A DNA stretch of 64,000 nt from Martinezella miluonensis (GCF_900094545.1 NZ_FMAH01000001.1:62001-126000); one strand, 5' to 3'. Positions 1 through 8,744 are shown, counted from the stretch's first letter. Made by a program: numbers and translations. The notes: a model not told the origin generated them from the sequence alone.

Positions 1-1
1 C

Positions 2-1117
2 GGCAACAATCAGCTGCCCGGCGCGGGCCAGACCGCAACGCCGGCGGCCACCGCGACGAATGCGACAGAGGTTCAGCCCGCAGCGGCACCTGGCAATCCG
101 ACGCCTGCGCCAACCGACGACCACCCTGCAGCGGCGGCTCCGCTCGACGGCAATCAGGGCGCTACGGAAATTCCGGCGACCAGCGAAGCTCCTGCACAGC
201 AGACCGCAGCTATCGCCCCCACCGACAAAGTATCCCTCGCGGCTCCGGCAGCAGCAGATATCCAGGTGCCTGACGGCATCCAGCCGCCATCGCTCGCCGC
301 CGCAGCCAAGTCGGGCGACCCCGTTGCGCTCTTCGAGATCGGCGCGCGCTACACCGATGGCCGCAATGTCGCGACGGATCTGAAGCAGGCGGCAAGCTGG
401 TACCGGCTTTCGGCCGACAAGGGTTACGCGCCGGCACAGTACCGGCTTGCTAGCATGTACGAGAAGGGCAACGGCATCGACCGCAATCTCATCAAGGCCA
501 AGGAAAATTACGAGCAGGCCGCCAATCAGGGCAACGCCAGCGCCATGCATAACCTCGCCGTCCTCTACGCCTCGGGCGCAGCCGGCCAACAGGATTACGA
601 CTCCGCTGCAAACTGGTTCACGCGCGCCGCCAATCTCGGCGTCTCCGACAGCCAGTTCAACCTTGCGATCCTCTACGCCCGTGGCAACGGCGTGAAGCAG
701 GATCTGCAGGAGTCCTACAGGTGGTTTGCGATCGCCGCCAAGAGCGGCGACAAGGACGCCGCGCAGAAGCGCGACGAAGTCGCCAACGCCATGAAGCCGG
801 CCGATCTCGAAGGTGCGCGCGCCAAGGTCGATCTCTGGAAGGCCCAGCCGGCCGATCCCAAGGCCAACGGCACGGACGTTCCCGATGAATGGACGACCGG
901 CAAGGGCGTGAACACGGCTTCCATCGACATGAAGAAGGCCATCCGCAACATCCAGGCCATCCTCAACAAAAATGGCTTCGATGCCGGCGCACCTGATGGT
1001 GCGATGGGTGACAAGACAGTTGCGGCACTGAAGAGCTTTCAGAAATCCGTCGGCCTGCCGTCGGATGGACGGGTAACGGATCAGGTCGTCAAGGAGCTTC
1101 TGGCCCGCAACAAGTAG
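2..1117 (+). CDS. PodJ-like polar localization factor, C-terminal part (Sel1 repeats plus peptidoglycan-binding domain)
   Basis: The reading frame is already open at the window edge, so the N-terminus lies outside. The visible part starts with an Ala/Pro/Thr-rich linker (about 85 residues). Sel1/TPR-like repeats follow, recognisable by A..GD..A....G..Y..G and A..WY..SA.KG.APAQYRLA patterns. The last ~60 residues form a PG_binding_1 domain (AILNKNGFDAGAPDGAMGDKT). This architecture is that of alphaproteobacterial PodJ, a polar organelle development factor whose periplasmic half carries Sel1 repeats and a peptidoglycan-binding end; the coiled-coil and membrane segment would lie upstream. A strong stem-loop follows the stop. 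Other Sel1/ExoR-type periplasmic proteins remain possible because the diagnostic N-terminus is not visible. Confidence 0.75.
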   Translation, partial: GNNQLPGAGQTATPAATATNATEVQPAAAPGNPTPAPTDDHPAAAAPLDGNQGATEIPATSEAPAQQTAAIAPTDKVSLAAPAAADIQVPDGIQPPSLAAAAKSGDPVALFEIGARYTDGRNVATDLKQAASWYRLSADKGYAPAQYRLASMYEKGNGIDRNLIKAKENYEQAANQGNASAMHNLAVLYASGAAGQQDYDSAANWFTRAANLGVSDSQFNLAILYARGNGVKQDLQESYRWFAIAAKSGDKDAAQKRDEVANAMKPADLEGARAKVDLWKAQPADPKANGTDVPDEWTTGKGVNTASIDMKKAIRNIQAILNKNGFDAGAPDGAMGDKTVAALKSFQKSVGLPSDGRVTDQVVKELLARNK

Positions 1118-1422
1118 ACCTTGCTGTTCCTTCGGAATTCAGAATAGCAGCACGCTGGCGTTACCACGGCGGCGTGCTTTTGTTTTGCGGAGGTTCGATG
1201 CGCGCAGCCGCAGGCCGCACGCACCTTGCCCTTCCGGCATATCGCCGTCACAGAAAAGCGGAAAAAGCCGCGCTAGAGTGGCACGAGCAATTCTAAAACT
1301 GACGCCACGGAGCTTTTCCTAAGGCTCTGGCAATGATTGCAGATTAGAATTCGCCGCTTAAAAGGGGAAAATGGTTCAGGCTCCGATCATCGTGCCGGAA
1401 TGCCTGCAAGTGGGAACAGCGC
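1118..1422. other. Intergenic region, 305 bp
   Basis: Beyond the terminator at its left end I see no gene or clear promoter. An open frame beginning at 1371 runs through the next gene but is out of frame with it and has no protein-family character. Confidence 0.6.
1149..1184 (+). terminator. Rho-independent terminator after the PodJ-like gene
   Basis: Arms AGCACGC (1149-1155) and GCGTGCT (1172-1178) are followed by TTTTGTTTT, 31 bases after the stop codon. Confidence 0.7.
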
Positions 1423-2346
1423 GTGACGATCTATCTGCCGATCGCAGAACTGTCGGTGAATATCCTCATCATTCTCGGCATGGGCGCAGCCGTAGGGTTC
1501 CTCTCCGGCATGTTCGGTGTCGGCGGTGGCTTCCTGATCACGCCGCTCCTCATCTTCTACAACATTCCCCCGGTCGTCGCTGTTGCCACCGGCTCCAACC
1601 AGGTTGTCGCCTCCTCGGTGTCGGGAGCGCTCACGCATTTTCGCCGCGGCTCGCTCGACCTGAAACTGGGCACGATCCTGCTTGCCGGCGGCCTGGCGGG
1701 CGCGACATTCGGCCTCTGGCTGTTCGTGCTGTTGCGCAGGCTCGGGCAGATCGACCTGATCATCTCCTTGATCTACGTGCTCTTGCTCGGCACCGTTGGA
1801 ACGCTCATGCTCTGGGAAAGCGTGCGCGCCATGCGCCGGGCTGCGGGCAAGCTGCCGCCGGCGAGCGGCAAGCTGCGCCATCACAATTGGGTGCAGCGCC
1901 TGCCGCTGAAGCTGCGCTTCAAGAAATCCAAGCTTTATCTCAGCGCCATTCCGGTCATCGGCCTCGGCTTCTTCGTTGGCATGCTGACGCCGATGGGTAT
2001 CGGCGGCGGCTTCATCCTCGTGCCGGCCATGATCTATCTGCTGCGCGTTCCGACGAACGTCGTCGTCGGCACCTCGCTGTTTCAGGTCATTTTCGTGACG
2101 GCCTTCACCACGATCGTGCAGGCGGCCACCAATTATTCCGTCGATATTATCCTGGCTTTCCTGCTGATGGTGGCAGGCGTCGTTGGCGCTCAATATGGCG
2201 TTCGTGTCGGCCAGAAGCTCCGCGGCGAGCAGCTTCGCGCCCTGCTCGGTCTCCTCGTCCTTGCCGTTGGGCTTCGTCTGGCGATCGCTCTCGTGGTCAC
2301 GCCGGCGGACGTCTATTCTATCGTCATGGAAGGGGTCAGCCGATGA
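1423..2346 (+). CDS. TauE/SafE family sulfite/organosulfonate exporter-like permease
   Basis: A 307-residue polytopic membrane protein with about eight hydrophobic segments and the two internally repeated glycine-rich signatures of the TauE/SafE family (PF01925): GFLSGMFGVGGGFLITPLL near residue 28 and GMLTPMGIGGGFILVPA near residue 185. Family members move anions such as sulfite, sulfoacetate or other organic acids across the inner membrane; the substrate cannot be read from sequence. The start is GTG; no strong ribosome site is visible, but the next residues form the first helix. The stop overlaps the ATG of the following gene (ATGA), so the two are translationally coupled, a pairing of TauE-like permease with TIGR02186 protein that recurs in rhizobia. 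Confidence 0.88.
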   Translation: MTIYLPIAELSVNILIILGMGAAVGFLSGMFGVGGGFLITPLLIFYNIPPVVAVATGSNQVVASSVSGALTHFRRGSLDLKLGTILLAGGLAGATFGLWLFVLLRRLGQIDLIISLIYVLLLGTVGTLMLWESVRAMRRAAGKLPPASGKLRHHNWVQRLPLKLRFKKSKLYLSAIPVIGLGFFVGMLTPMGIGGGFILVPAMIYLLRVPTNVVVGTSLFQVIFVTAFTTIVQAATNYSVDIILAFLLMVAGVVGAQYGVRVGQKLRGEQLRALLGLLVLAVGLRLAIALVVTPADVYSIVMEGVSR

Positions 2347-3152
2347 AAGGTTTTGGGCTGCTCATTGCCGCGACCTTGCTGCTTGCGCCGATCGCCGCAC
2401 AAGCGCAGGTGCTGCTCGATCAGCCGACAACCTCGACGACCGCGCGCGAGACGATGGAAATCGGCACATCGACCAGCGAGATCGCCATCACCTCGGACTT
2501 CACCGGCGCCGATCTGACAATTTTCGGCGCGCTTTCCAACACCGACCAGCTGCTTCTGGCGATCGGCCAATATGACATCGTCGTCGTGCTGGAGGGGCCA
2601 CGCGAAAATGCGACGGTGCGCAAGAAGCAGCGTGTCTTCGGCATCTGGGTCAATACCCGCTCGATGACGTTCGAGCATGTGCCGCAGGCCTATTCGCTAT
2701 CGAGCACGCGCGCCGTAGACAACATCACCGCGCCGCTGGAACTCAGCGACCGCGGCATCGGCGTCGACCATATACCCCTCACCCCGGTCGGCTTCGTCGG
2801 CAATGTCGGCGACGTCCCGGAGTTCCGGCAAGCCTTCCGGCGGCTGCAGGCATCAGGCGGGCTTTACGAAAGCGATCCGGCGGGCGTGCGCTTCGTCAGC
2901 TCCTCGCTTTTCAAGGCGACGCTCAGAATTCCTGCCGACGTGCCGAACGGCGTGCACACCGTTCGCGCCTATCTCTTCAAGAGCGGAAAGTTCATCGGCG
3001 AGAAGGCTTTGCCTTTGCGCGTCATCAAGACCGGCATAGAGCAGATGATCACGGATGCGGCGCATCAGCAGCCGATCGCCTATGGCGTATTTTCCGTGTT
3101 GCTGGCCCTGGCTACGGGATGGGGAGCCAGCTTCATGTTCCGGAAAAACTGA
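2343..3152 (+). CDS. TIGR02186 family exported membrane protein
   Basis: A 269-residue protein starting at the ATG that overlaps the upstream stop; GGAAGGGG lies just before it. It has an N-terminal signal peptide ending near AAQAQ, a soluble beta-rich periplasmic body (a TSEIAITSDFTGADLTIFGA stretch near the start) and one C-terminal membrane helix (GVFSVLLALATGWGASFMF). This matches the alphaproteobacterial TIGR02186/PF09608 family, whose function is unknown. Tight coupling to the TauE-like permease suggests an accessory or extracytoplasmic partner of that transporter; that role is inference. Confidence 0.8.
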   Translation: MKGFGLLIAATLLLAPIAAQAQVLLDQPTTSTTARETMEIGTSTSEIAITSDFTGADLTIFGALSNTDQLLLAIGQYDIVVVLEGPRENATVRKKQRVFGIWVNTRSMTFEHVPQAYSLSSTRAVDNITAPLELSDRGIGVDHIPLTPVGFVGNVGDVPEFRQAFRRLQASGGLYESDPAGVRFVSSSLFKATLRIPADVPNGVHTVRAYLFKSGKFIGEKALPLRVIKTGIEQMITDAAHQQPIAYGVFSVLLALATGWGASFMFRKN

Positions 3153-3656
3153 TCAGCCGTTCTTCTTGCGATTGACGACTTCGAGATAGGCTTCGGTCAA
3201 TCGACCGAGGACGGAGGGCGTGCCCGGCGGCAGCACCTTGCCGAGATGCTTGGCGCGCAGCTCCTCCATGAAATCCTCCCATAGGTTCGAGCCACCATTC
3301 TCCAGCAGTTCGGCCCGGATCGACAGTTCTTCCGATACCGCCAGATGCTTGCGGCCCCAAGCGCCCATATGGGCGAAGAGCGGCACGAGGTCGATCGCCA
3401 TTTCGGTCAAGCTATAGACGGCCTTCTGCTTGTGAGTGGGATCGTCCGCGCGCGTCAGCAAGCCGCGCTCGACCAGCCGCTTCAGGCGGTCGGCAAGGAT
3501 GTTGGAGGCGATCCCCTCCTCCGAATTTTGCAGCAGCTCGCGAAAGTGACGGCGATTGCCGAACATGATGTCTCTGATGACGATCAGGCTCCAGCGATCC
3601 CCGAGAATTTCCAGCGTCAGATTGATCGGGCAGCCGGAACGATGTGATGCGTCCAT
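3153..3656 (-). CDS. HxlR family winged-helix transcriptional regulator
   Basis: A 167-residue protein if started at the ATG at 3656, which has GGAG seven bases upstream; the open frame extends to 3704 but the extra 16 residues lack a ribosome site. The N-terminal half carries HxlR features: a Cys near the start (RSGCPINLTLEILGDRWSLIVIRDI), then FRELLQ....GIASNILADRLKRLVERGLLTR and the YSLTEMA wing. HxlR proteins are small dimeric regulators often sensing aldehydes, quinones or redox state. The C-terminal ~60 residues extend beyond the usual ~110-residue family core. It is divergent from a reductase gene, with a palindrome between the two starts. Confidence 0.85.
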   Translation of the reverse strand: MDASHRSGCPINLTLEILGDRWSLIVIRDIMFGNRRHFRELLQNSEEGIASNILADRLKRLVERGLLTRADDPTHKQKAVYSLTEMAIDLVPLFAHMGAWGRKHLAVSEELSIRAELLENGGSNLWEDFMEELRAKHLGKVLPPGTPSVLGRLTEAYLEVVNRKKNG

Positions 3657-3728
3657 AATGATCTCCAAAAACTGCTTGCATTTTGCCATCGGTGTAGCTA
3701 GCAATCAACCGCTTGCTTTTAGTAACCA

Positions 3729-3744
3729 GTTTCATTTGTGAAAC
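3729..3744. promoter_or_regulatory. Inverted repeat between hxlR-like gene and reductase, probable operator
   Basis: GTTTCA (3729-3734), spacer TTTG, TGAAAC (3739-3744): a perfect 6-bp inverted repeat 20 bases before the reductase start and 72 bases before the regulator start. The position fits an HxlR operator; binding is inferred. Confidence 0.5.
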
Positions 3745-3764
3745 AGTTTGCCACGGAGGAAATG

Positions 3765-4325
3765 ATGAGAAAGCTTGTTGTCTGGAATCTCATGACGCTT
3801 GACGGCTATTTCGAGGGAACCAAGCCCTGGGATCTCGATTTTCACATGCTCGCATGGGGCGACGAGCTGGAGCGCTATGCGACAGACCTCGGCAAGGAAG
3901 GCGATCTGCTGATCTTCGGCCGCAAGACCTATGAAGGCATGGCCGCCTACTGGTCGACCGCAACGGAAACGCCCGCCATCGCCGCCTACATGAACGGCAT
4001 CGCCAAGATCGCCGCCTCGCGGACGCTCGACAAGGCGGATTGGAATAATACCCGCGTCGTCGGCGACATTGCCGCGGAAGTGAAGACGCTGAAGGAAGAA
4101 CCCGGCAAGACCATGTTCGTCTTCGGCAGCGCCGAGGTGACGGATGTGCTGCTCAAGGCTGATCTGGTGGACGAGATCCGCATCTGCCTTGTTCCCGTCG
4201 TGCTGGGATCAGGCAATCCGCATTTCAAGCCGGCAACGGCGCAGCGGCCGTTGAAGCTCATCGACTCCACGGCCCTCAAGACCGGGGCAGTCGTCCTGCG
4301 TTACGTACCCGCAAACGTAGCTTAG
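3765..4325 (+). CDS. Dihydrofolate reductase family protein (RibD C-terminal domain)
   Basis: A 186-residue protein starting at the second of two adjacent ATGs, five bases after GGAGG. It shows the RibD-C/DHFR-like fold pattern: N-terminal strand KLVVWNLMTLDGYFEG, LLIFGRKTYEGMAAYW in the middle, MFVFGSAEVTDVLLKADLVDEIRICLVPVVLGSG near the C-terminus. Proteins of this type are NADPH-dependent reductases of unknown substrate; they are not the main folate-pathway DHFR. It is divergent from the HxlR regulator, which probably controls it. The stop overlaps by a few bases with the convergent PdeM gene. Confidence 0.85.
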   Translation: MRKLVVWNLMTLDGYFEGTKPWDLDFHMLAWGDELERYATDLGKEGDLLIFGRKTYEGMAAYWSTATETPAIAAYMNGIAKIAASRTLDKADWNNTRVVGDIAAEVKTLKEEPGKTMFVFGSAEVTDVLLKADLVDEIRICLVPVVLGSGNPHFKPATAQRPLKLIDSTALKTGAVVLRYVPANVA

Positions 4326-5065
4326 GCAGATAGGTTACCGAACCGCACGGAATAGATCCGGTCGCGGCCGAGCAGATGAGCGATCAGGCTCTCCCGCTCG
4401 AAGAGACCCGCCATCGCCTTGTGGCGGAGATCGAGGCCGCCCGCCATCACGCCGAAGGCCGGCATCAGCAGACGGGCGCCATCCGTCGCAAAGCACGGGC
4501 GGCGCACCGACTTTTCACGACGGCGAACGGTGGCGGAAGGATGCAGGTGGCCGGCGATTTCGCCAGCCTGCCGGCCCGCCTTCGGTTCGTGGCGGAAGGT
4601 GAGCCCGCCATAAAGCACCTCGTCGACGGAATGGCCGGGAAGGTCGACCGTGCCATCCGGATCGTGATTGCCGTTGATCCAGATCCATTCGCGGCCACGC
4701 GCCATGTTGACGATGAGGCTGCGAAACTCTTCCGGCAAATGCTGCGAACCGACCCGATCATGGAAATTGTCGCCGAGCGACACGACGAGCTTCGGATCGT
4801 AGCGGGAGATGACGGCGGAGAGAACGGTCAGCGTCGCCAGCGTGTCATAGGGCGGCAACAACATACCGCGACGGGCAAAGGCCGCCCCCTTTTCCAGATG
4901 CAAGTCGGAGACAACGAGAATACCAGCATCCGGCAGATAGAGCGCGCCAAGCGGATCGCAGACGGCCGCGACACCGTGAACAATGGTCTCGACGCCCGCA
5001 GCGGGCGCAGATTCGCCGCTGTCTTGGCAGTTCAAGCTCCGTGCCAGCGCCAGCCGGTTGATCAC
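4322..5065 (-). CDS. pdeM: Ligase-associated DNA damage response endonuclease PdeM
   Basis: A calcineurin-like metallophosphoesterase with all the metal motifs: SDLHLEKG, SLGDNFHD, NGNHD and GHLHP. The PdeM family is normally encoded with a DEXH helicase, an ATP-dependent DNA ligase and an exonuclease, a set thought to act in DNA repair. Here the helicase gene lies directly upstream on the same strand, so the two form an operon. I chose the GTG at 5065 (247 residues) because GAGGA sits nine bases before it; an in-frame GTG at 5119, three bases after the helicase stop, would add 18 residues. Confidence 0.85.
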   Translation of the reverse strand: MINRLALARSLNCQDSGESAPAAGVETIVHGVAAVCDPLGALYLPDAGILVVSDLHLEKGAAFARRGMLLPPYDTLATLTVLSAVISRYDPKLVVSLGDNFHDRVGSQHLPEEFRSLIVNMARGREWIWINGNHDPDGTVDLPGHSVDEVLYGGLTFRHEPKAGRQAGEIAGHLHPSATVRRREKSVRRPCFATDGARLLMPAFGVMAGGLDLRHKAMAGLFERESLIAHLLGRDRIYSVRFGNLSA

Positions 5066-5122
5066 CTCAGTCCATCCTCGTTCATCTGTTGCGCATGATC
5101 TTACCCGAAACGGCGTCACGCT

Positions 5123-7633
5123 TTATTCCATCGCCTCGCGGATCAGGTCGTCGGCGGCCTCCGCAAGCAGGACATCGTGAGCCTCGCCCGGTACCGGCAC
5201 CTTGCCGATTTCCAGCATCACCGGCACGGCGAGTGGCGAAATATGATCCAGCGCCCGGTGGGTGATGTGACCTTTGATTCGCTTCAGCATATCCGCAAGA
5301 CGGCCAATATCCAAAAGTCCCGTCGCCGCATCCTGCCGCGTTGCCTGCAATAAGATGTGATCCGGCTCGTGGCTGCGCAGCACGTCGTAGATCAGATCGG
5401 CAGAGACCGTCACCTGACGGCCGGTTTTTTCCTTCCCCGGATGCCGGCGCTCGATCAAACCGGCAATCACGGCGCAATTGCGGAACGTGCGTTTCAGCAG
5501 GAAGGATTCGTCGAGCCAGGCCTCGAGATCGTCGCCGAGCATATCCTCATCAAAGAGATCGGCAAGGCTGAGGCGGCGGTTGGCAATCATCAGCCCCATA
5601 TCCTCCAACCCCCAGATACCGAGGGAATAATCGGTGGCGACGAAACCCATGGGCTTGGCGCCTGCCCGCTCCAGCCGCCGGGTCAACAGCATGCCGAGCG
5701 TCTGGTGCGCGAGCCTCCCCTCGAAAGGATAGGCGACCAGGTAGGCACGGCTGCCACGCGGGAAGGTCTCGACCAGAAACTCATTGCGTTTCGGCAGCAA
5801 CGACTTCTCTTTCTGGATTTCCAGCCAGTCGCGCACCTGATCCGGTAGGCGACGCCGCCGGTGGGGATCGGCAATCATCGCCCTCACCTGATCGGCAAGA
5901 TAGGTCGAAAGCGGAAACTTGCCGCCGGCGTAGGAGGGGATTTTCGGGTCCAGCGAAAAGGCCTGTGACGCCAGGCATTCGCTCTCACGGATGCCTTCGA
6001 AGCGCAGCACCTTGCCGGAAAAGAGGAAGGTATCGCCGGGCGAAAGCTGCTCGACGAAATATTCCTCGACCTTGCCGAGCGGCGCGCCGCCTCTTCCGAG
6101 CGAGCCCAGCGCATTGCGCTTGACCATGCGGATATTCAGCATCGCCTCCTCAACGATGGTGCCGAGATTCAGGCGATATTGCTGCGCCACCTGCGGATTG
6201 GAGACGCGCCAGCGCCCTTCCGGCGTCTTACGGATGCGGGCATAGCGCTCATAGGTTCTGAGCGCATAGCCGCCGGTGGCGACAAAATCGACGATGCGCT
6301 CGAAGGTCTCCCAGGAAAGCTCGGCATAGGGAGCGGCACTCTGCACCTCGTCATAAAGCTCCAGCATGTCGAAAGGTTCGGCACACGCCATGCCGAGCAC
6401 ATGCTGGGCGAGAACATCGAGCGCGCCGGCGCCGATCGGCGGCGTATCCTGCGCGCCGATATAATTGGCATCGAGAGCGGCCTGACACTCCATGACCTCG
6501 AAGCGATTGGCCGGCACCAGGATCGCCTTCGACGGCTCGTCCATGCGGTGATTGGCGCGGCCGATGCGCTGGGCAAGCCGGCTTGCTCCCTTCGGCGCGC
6601 CGACATGGATGACGAGATCGACATCGCCCCAGTCGATGCCAAGATCGAGTGTCGAGGTGGCGACGACGGCGCGCAACCGGTTCTCCGCCATGGCCGCCTC
6701 GACCTTGCGGCGCTGGCCGACATCGAGCGAGCCGTGATGGAGCGCGATCGGCAGATTGTCGTCATTGGCCGACCATAGCTCCTGAAACAGCATTTCCGCC
6801 TGCGAGCGCGTATTGACGAACAGCAGCGTCGTGCGATGCGCCTTCAGCTCGCGATAGATATCGGGGATCGCATATTTGGCGGAGTGGCCGGACCAGGGGA
6901 TGCGCTCTTCCGTCGCAAGGATCGAGATATCGGGCTTTGCGCCGCCCTCGACGATGACGAGGCCGGCATGGTGCTCTTCCCCCTGCTCTTGCGCCACAAG
7001 CCATTTCTGCAGGTCCATGGGGTCGGCCACGGTCGCCGAAAGGCCGATGGTCTGCACATCGGGTGCGAGCTTGCGGATGCGGGCAAGGCCGAGCGACAGC
7101 ATATGGCCACGCTTGGAGGTGACCAGCGAATGCAGCTCGTCGAAGACGATGTACTTCAGGTCCTCGAAGAAGCGCTCGGCCTCGCGGTTGGCGAGCAGCA
7201 GCGCCACCTGCTCCGGCGTCGTCAGCAGAATATCGGGCGGATTGAGCTTCTGCCGCTGCCGCTTGCCGCTTGGCGTATCGCCGGTGCGGTTCTCGACGGA
7301 GACCGGCAGGCCCATTTCGGAAACGGGCTTCATCAGGTTGCGCTCGATATCGACGGCCAGCGCCTTCAGCGGTGAGATGTAGAGCGTATGGCTGCCGGTG
7401 AAGGCCGAGCCCGGTGGGATCTTGCCGCGACGAGTGAGATCGGTGAGCGACGGCAGGAAGCCTGCGAGCGTCTTGCCAGCGCCGGTGGGCGCGATCAGCA
7501 GCGTGCTTTCGCCGGCCTCAGTGCGCGCAAGCAGTTCGAGCTGATGGGCGCGTGGCTGCCAGCCCTTTTCCGCAAACCAGCGGGTGAAGGGTGCAGGCAG
7601 GGCGAGAGGATGCTTCGGGTCAATCTGGTCCAC
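5123..7633 (-). CDS. Ligase-associated DEXH-box DNA helicase (Lhr type)
   Basis: An ~836-residue superfamily 2 helicase. The N-terminal RecA domain has APTGAGKTLAGFLP (Walker A) and VFDELHSLV (DELH box) plus a GLSATVADP motif III. The second domain has FVNTRSQAE and VVATSTLDLGIDWGDVD ending in QRIGRANHR (motif VI). The C-terminal ~400 residues correspond to the winged-helix and DEAD-associated domains of the Lhr family. It is the helicase normally found with PdeM, exonuclease and ATP-dependent ligase. The open frame reaches a TTG at 7639; the GTG at 7633 is the more usual start. No ligase or exonuclease gene is adjacent on either side. Confidence 0.9.
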   Translation of the reverse strand: MDQIDPKHPLALPAPFTRWFAEKGWQPRAHQLELLARTEAGESTLLIAPTGAGKTLAGFLPSLTDLTRRGKIPPGSAFTGSHTLYISPLKALAVDIERNLMKPVSEMGLPVSVENRTGDTPSGKRQRQKLNPPDILLTTPEQVALLLANREAERFFEDLKYIVFDELHSLVTSKRGHMLSLGLARIRKLAPDVQTIGLSATVADPMDLQKWLVAQEQGEEHHAGLVIVEGGAKPDISILATEERIPWSGHSAKYAIPDIYRELKAHRTTLLFVNTRSQAEMLFQELWSANDDNLPIALHHGSLDVGQRRKVEAAMAENRLRAVVATSTLDLGIDWGDVDLVIHVGAPKGASRLAQRIGRANHRMDEPSKAILVPANRFEVMECQAALDANYIGAQDTPPIGAGALDVLAQHVLGMACAEPFDMLELYDEVQSAAPYAELSWETFERIVDFVATGGYALRTYERYARIRKTPEGRWRVSNPQVAQQYRLNLGTIVEEAMLNIRMVKRNALGSLGRGGAPLGKVEEYFVEQLSPGDTFLFSGKVLRFEGIRESECLASQAFSLDPKIPSYAGGKFPLSTYLADQVRAMIADPHRRRRLPDQVRDWLEIQKEKSLLPKRNEFLVETFPRGSRAYLVAYPFEGRLAHQTLGMLLTRRLERAGAKPMGFVATDYSLGIWGLEDMGLMIANRRLSLADLFDEDMLGDDLEAWLDESFLLKRTFRNCAVIAGLIERRHPGKEKTGRQVTVSADLIYDVLRSHEPDHILLQATRQDAATGLLDIGRLADMLKRIKGHITHRALDHISPLAVPVMLEIGKVPVPGEAHDVLLAEAADDLIREAME

Positions 7634-7687
7634 GCCCAAACCCTAGCGGCAAATTACGGAAAAAAGAAAGGGCTTGACGGGCATCGT

Positions 7688-7714
7688 AATCACGGATAAA
7701 AAATATCCATGATT
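7688..7714. promoter_or_regulatory. 27-bp palindrome upstream of the Rrf2 gene, probable operator
   Basis: AATCA-c-GGATA (7688-7698), AAAAA centre, TATCC-a-TGATT (7704-7714): the halves match except for one position. It lies 15 bases before the Rrf2 start and after the helicase promoter region. Autoregulation by the Rrf2 protein is inferred from position and symmetry. Confidence 0.65.
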
Positions 7715-7728
7715 AGAAAGGCAGAGAG

Positions 7729-8232
7729 ATGAAGCTCGGAGACGGCGTCGAACAATCCATCCATTGCGTTGGCATGCTGGCGGGCCTGTCCGATGGCGGA
7801 GTGCTTTCGGCAGCGGCACTTGCGGAATTTCACGGCGTCTCGGTCAGCTATCTTCTGAAGCATCTGCAAGCGCTTTCGGGCGCCGGCATTCTCGATACCG
7901 TGCCGGGGCCGAAAGGTGGCTACCGGCTTGCGCGCAAGCCGGAGGACATCAGCCTGCTCGATATCGTGCTGGCGGCGGAAGGGCCGGCGCCCGCCTTTCG
8001 CTGCGCGGAAATCCGCCAGCGCGGCCCGAACCCTCTGGAAGGGCGCTATTTTGCCAAGCCATGCGGCATCAATGCCGCCATGCTGGCTGCCGAACGCGTC
8101 TATCGGGCCGAACTGGCCAAGACGAGCATCGCCGACGTGCTGACCGATCTTAGGCAGACGGACACGGATGGTGGAATAGCCGCGAGAGGCTGCGCCTTTC
8201 TCGAGCTTCATGAACGCAAGACCAAAAACTGA
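7729..8232 (+). CDS. Rrf2 family transcriptional regulator
   Basis: A 167-residue protein with the Rrf2 winged helix: LSAAALAEFHGVSVSYLLKHLQALSGAGILDTVPGPKGGYRLARKPEDISLLDIV. Some Rrf2 proteins (IscR, NsrR) bind an iron-sulfur cluster through three closely spaced cysteines; here the cysteines in the second half (FRCAEI, KPCGIN, RGCAFL) are far apart, so that ligand set is not evident and a thiol-based or ligand-free mechanism is possible. GAGAG precedes the ATG. Downstream, 30 bases away, is an AhpD-like gene, a pairing typical of oxidative-stress regulators; a near-perfect palindrome lies upstream. Confidence 0.9.
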   Translation: MKLGDGVEQSIHCVGMLAGLSDGGVLSAAALAEFHGVSVSYLLKHLQALSGAGILDTVPGPKGGYRLARKPEDISLLDIVLAAEGPAPAFRCAEIRQRGPNPLEGRYFAKPCGINAAMLAAERVYRAELAKTSIADVLTDLRQTDTDGGIAARGCAFLELHERKTKN

Positions 8233-8262
8233 ACCCTAAGACCTGAACCCAAGGAGAAGACC

Positions 8263-8724
8263 ATGCATCCCCGTTTCAACTTCGCCAAAGCTTCGCCTGA
8301 CTCCTACAAGGCCGTCGTCGCACTGGAGAACTTCGTTCAGAGCAGCGGCCTCGAACGCCGCTTCATCCACCTGATCAAGCTTCGCGCCTCGCAGATCAAC
8401 GGCTGCGCCTACTGCGTCGACATGCATGTGAAGGAAGCCCGGCACGATGGCCTTAGCGAACAATGGATCAACCTGATGTGCGTCTGGTGGGAATCGCCTG
8501 TTTACGACGACCGCGAACGCGCCCTGCTGCGCTGGGTCGACTCGGTGACCAAGATCGCACAGACCGGCATACCGGATTCCGACTATGAGCCGCTGAAGCA
8601 GCATTTCAGCGAAGAGGAGATCGTCAAGATCACCGTCGCGATCGCCACGATCAATGTCTGGAACCGCCTTGCCGTCGGCTTCCGTTCGCAGCATCCGGTC
8701 GATGCGGCAAACAGGGCTGCTTGA
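8263..8724 (+). CDS. Carboxymuconolactone decarboxylase family protein (AhpD-like)
   Basis: A 153-residue protein of the AhpD/CMD fold with the redox signature Cys48-Ala-Tyr-Cys51 and a histidine at 55 (INGCAYCVDMH). Proteins of this group act as alkylhydroperoxidase-like disulfide reductases rather than decarboxylases. AAGGAGAAG precedes the ATG. It forms a two-gene operon with the upstream Rrf2 regulator, suggesting peroxide, chlorine or thiol stress as the inducing signal (inference). A strong bidirectional terminator follows. Confidence 0.9.
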   Translation: MHPRFNFAKASPDSYKAVVALENFVQSSGLERRFIHLIKLRASQINGCAYCVDMHVKEARHDGLSEQWINLMCVWWESPVYDDRERALLRWVDSVTKIAQTGIPDSDYEPLKQHFSEEEIVKITVAIATINVWNRLAVGFRSQHPVDAANRAA

Positions 8725-8744
8725 AGCAGGCCATCAGAATGCAA

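Noticed and set aside
1371..3152. A 593-codon open frame on the plus strand
   Set aside because: Its first 320 codons are the wrong frame of the TauE-like gene and have an Arg/Ala-rich shadow composition; only the end is the TIGR02186 protein, which has its own ATG and ribosome site.
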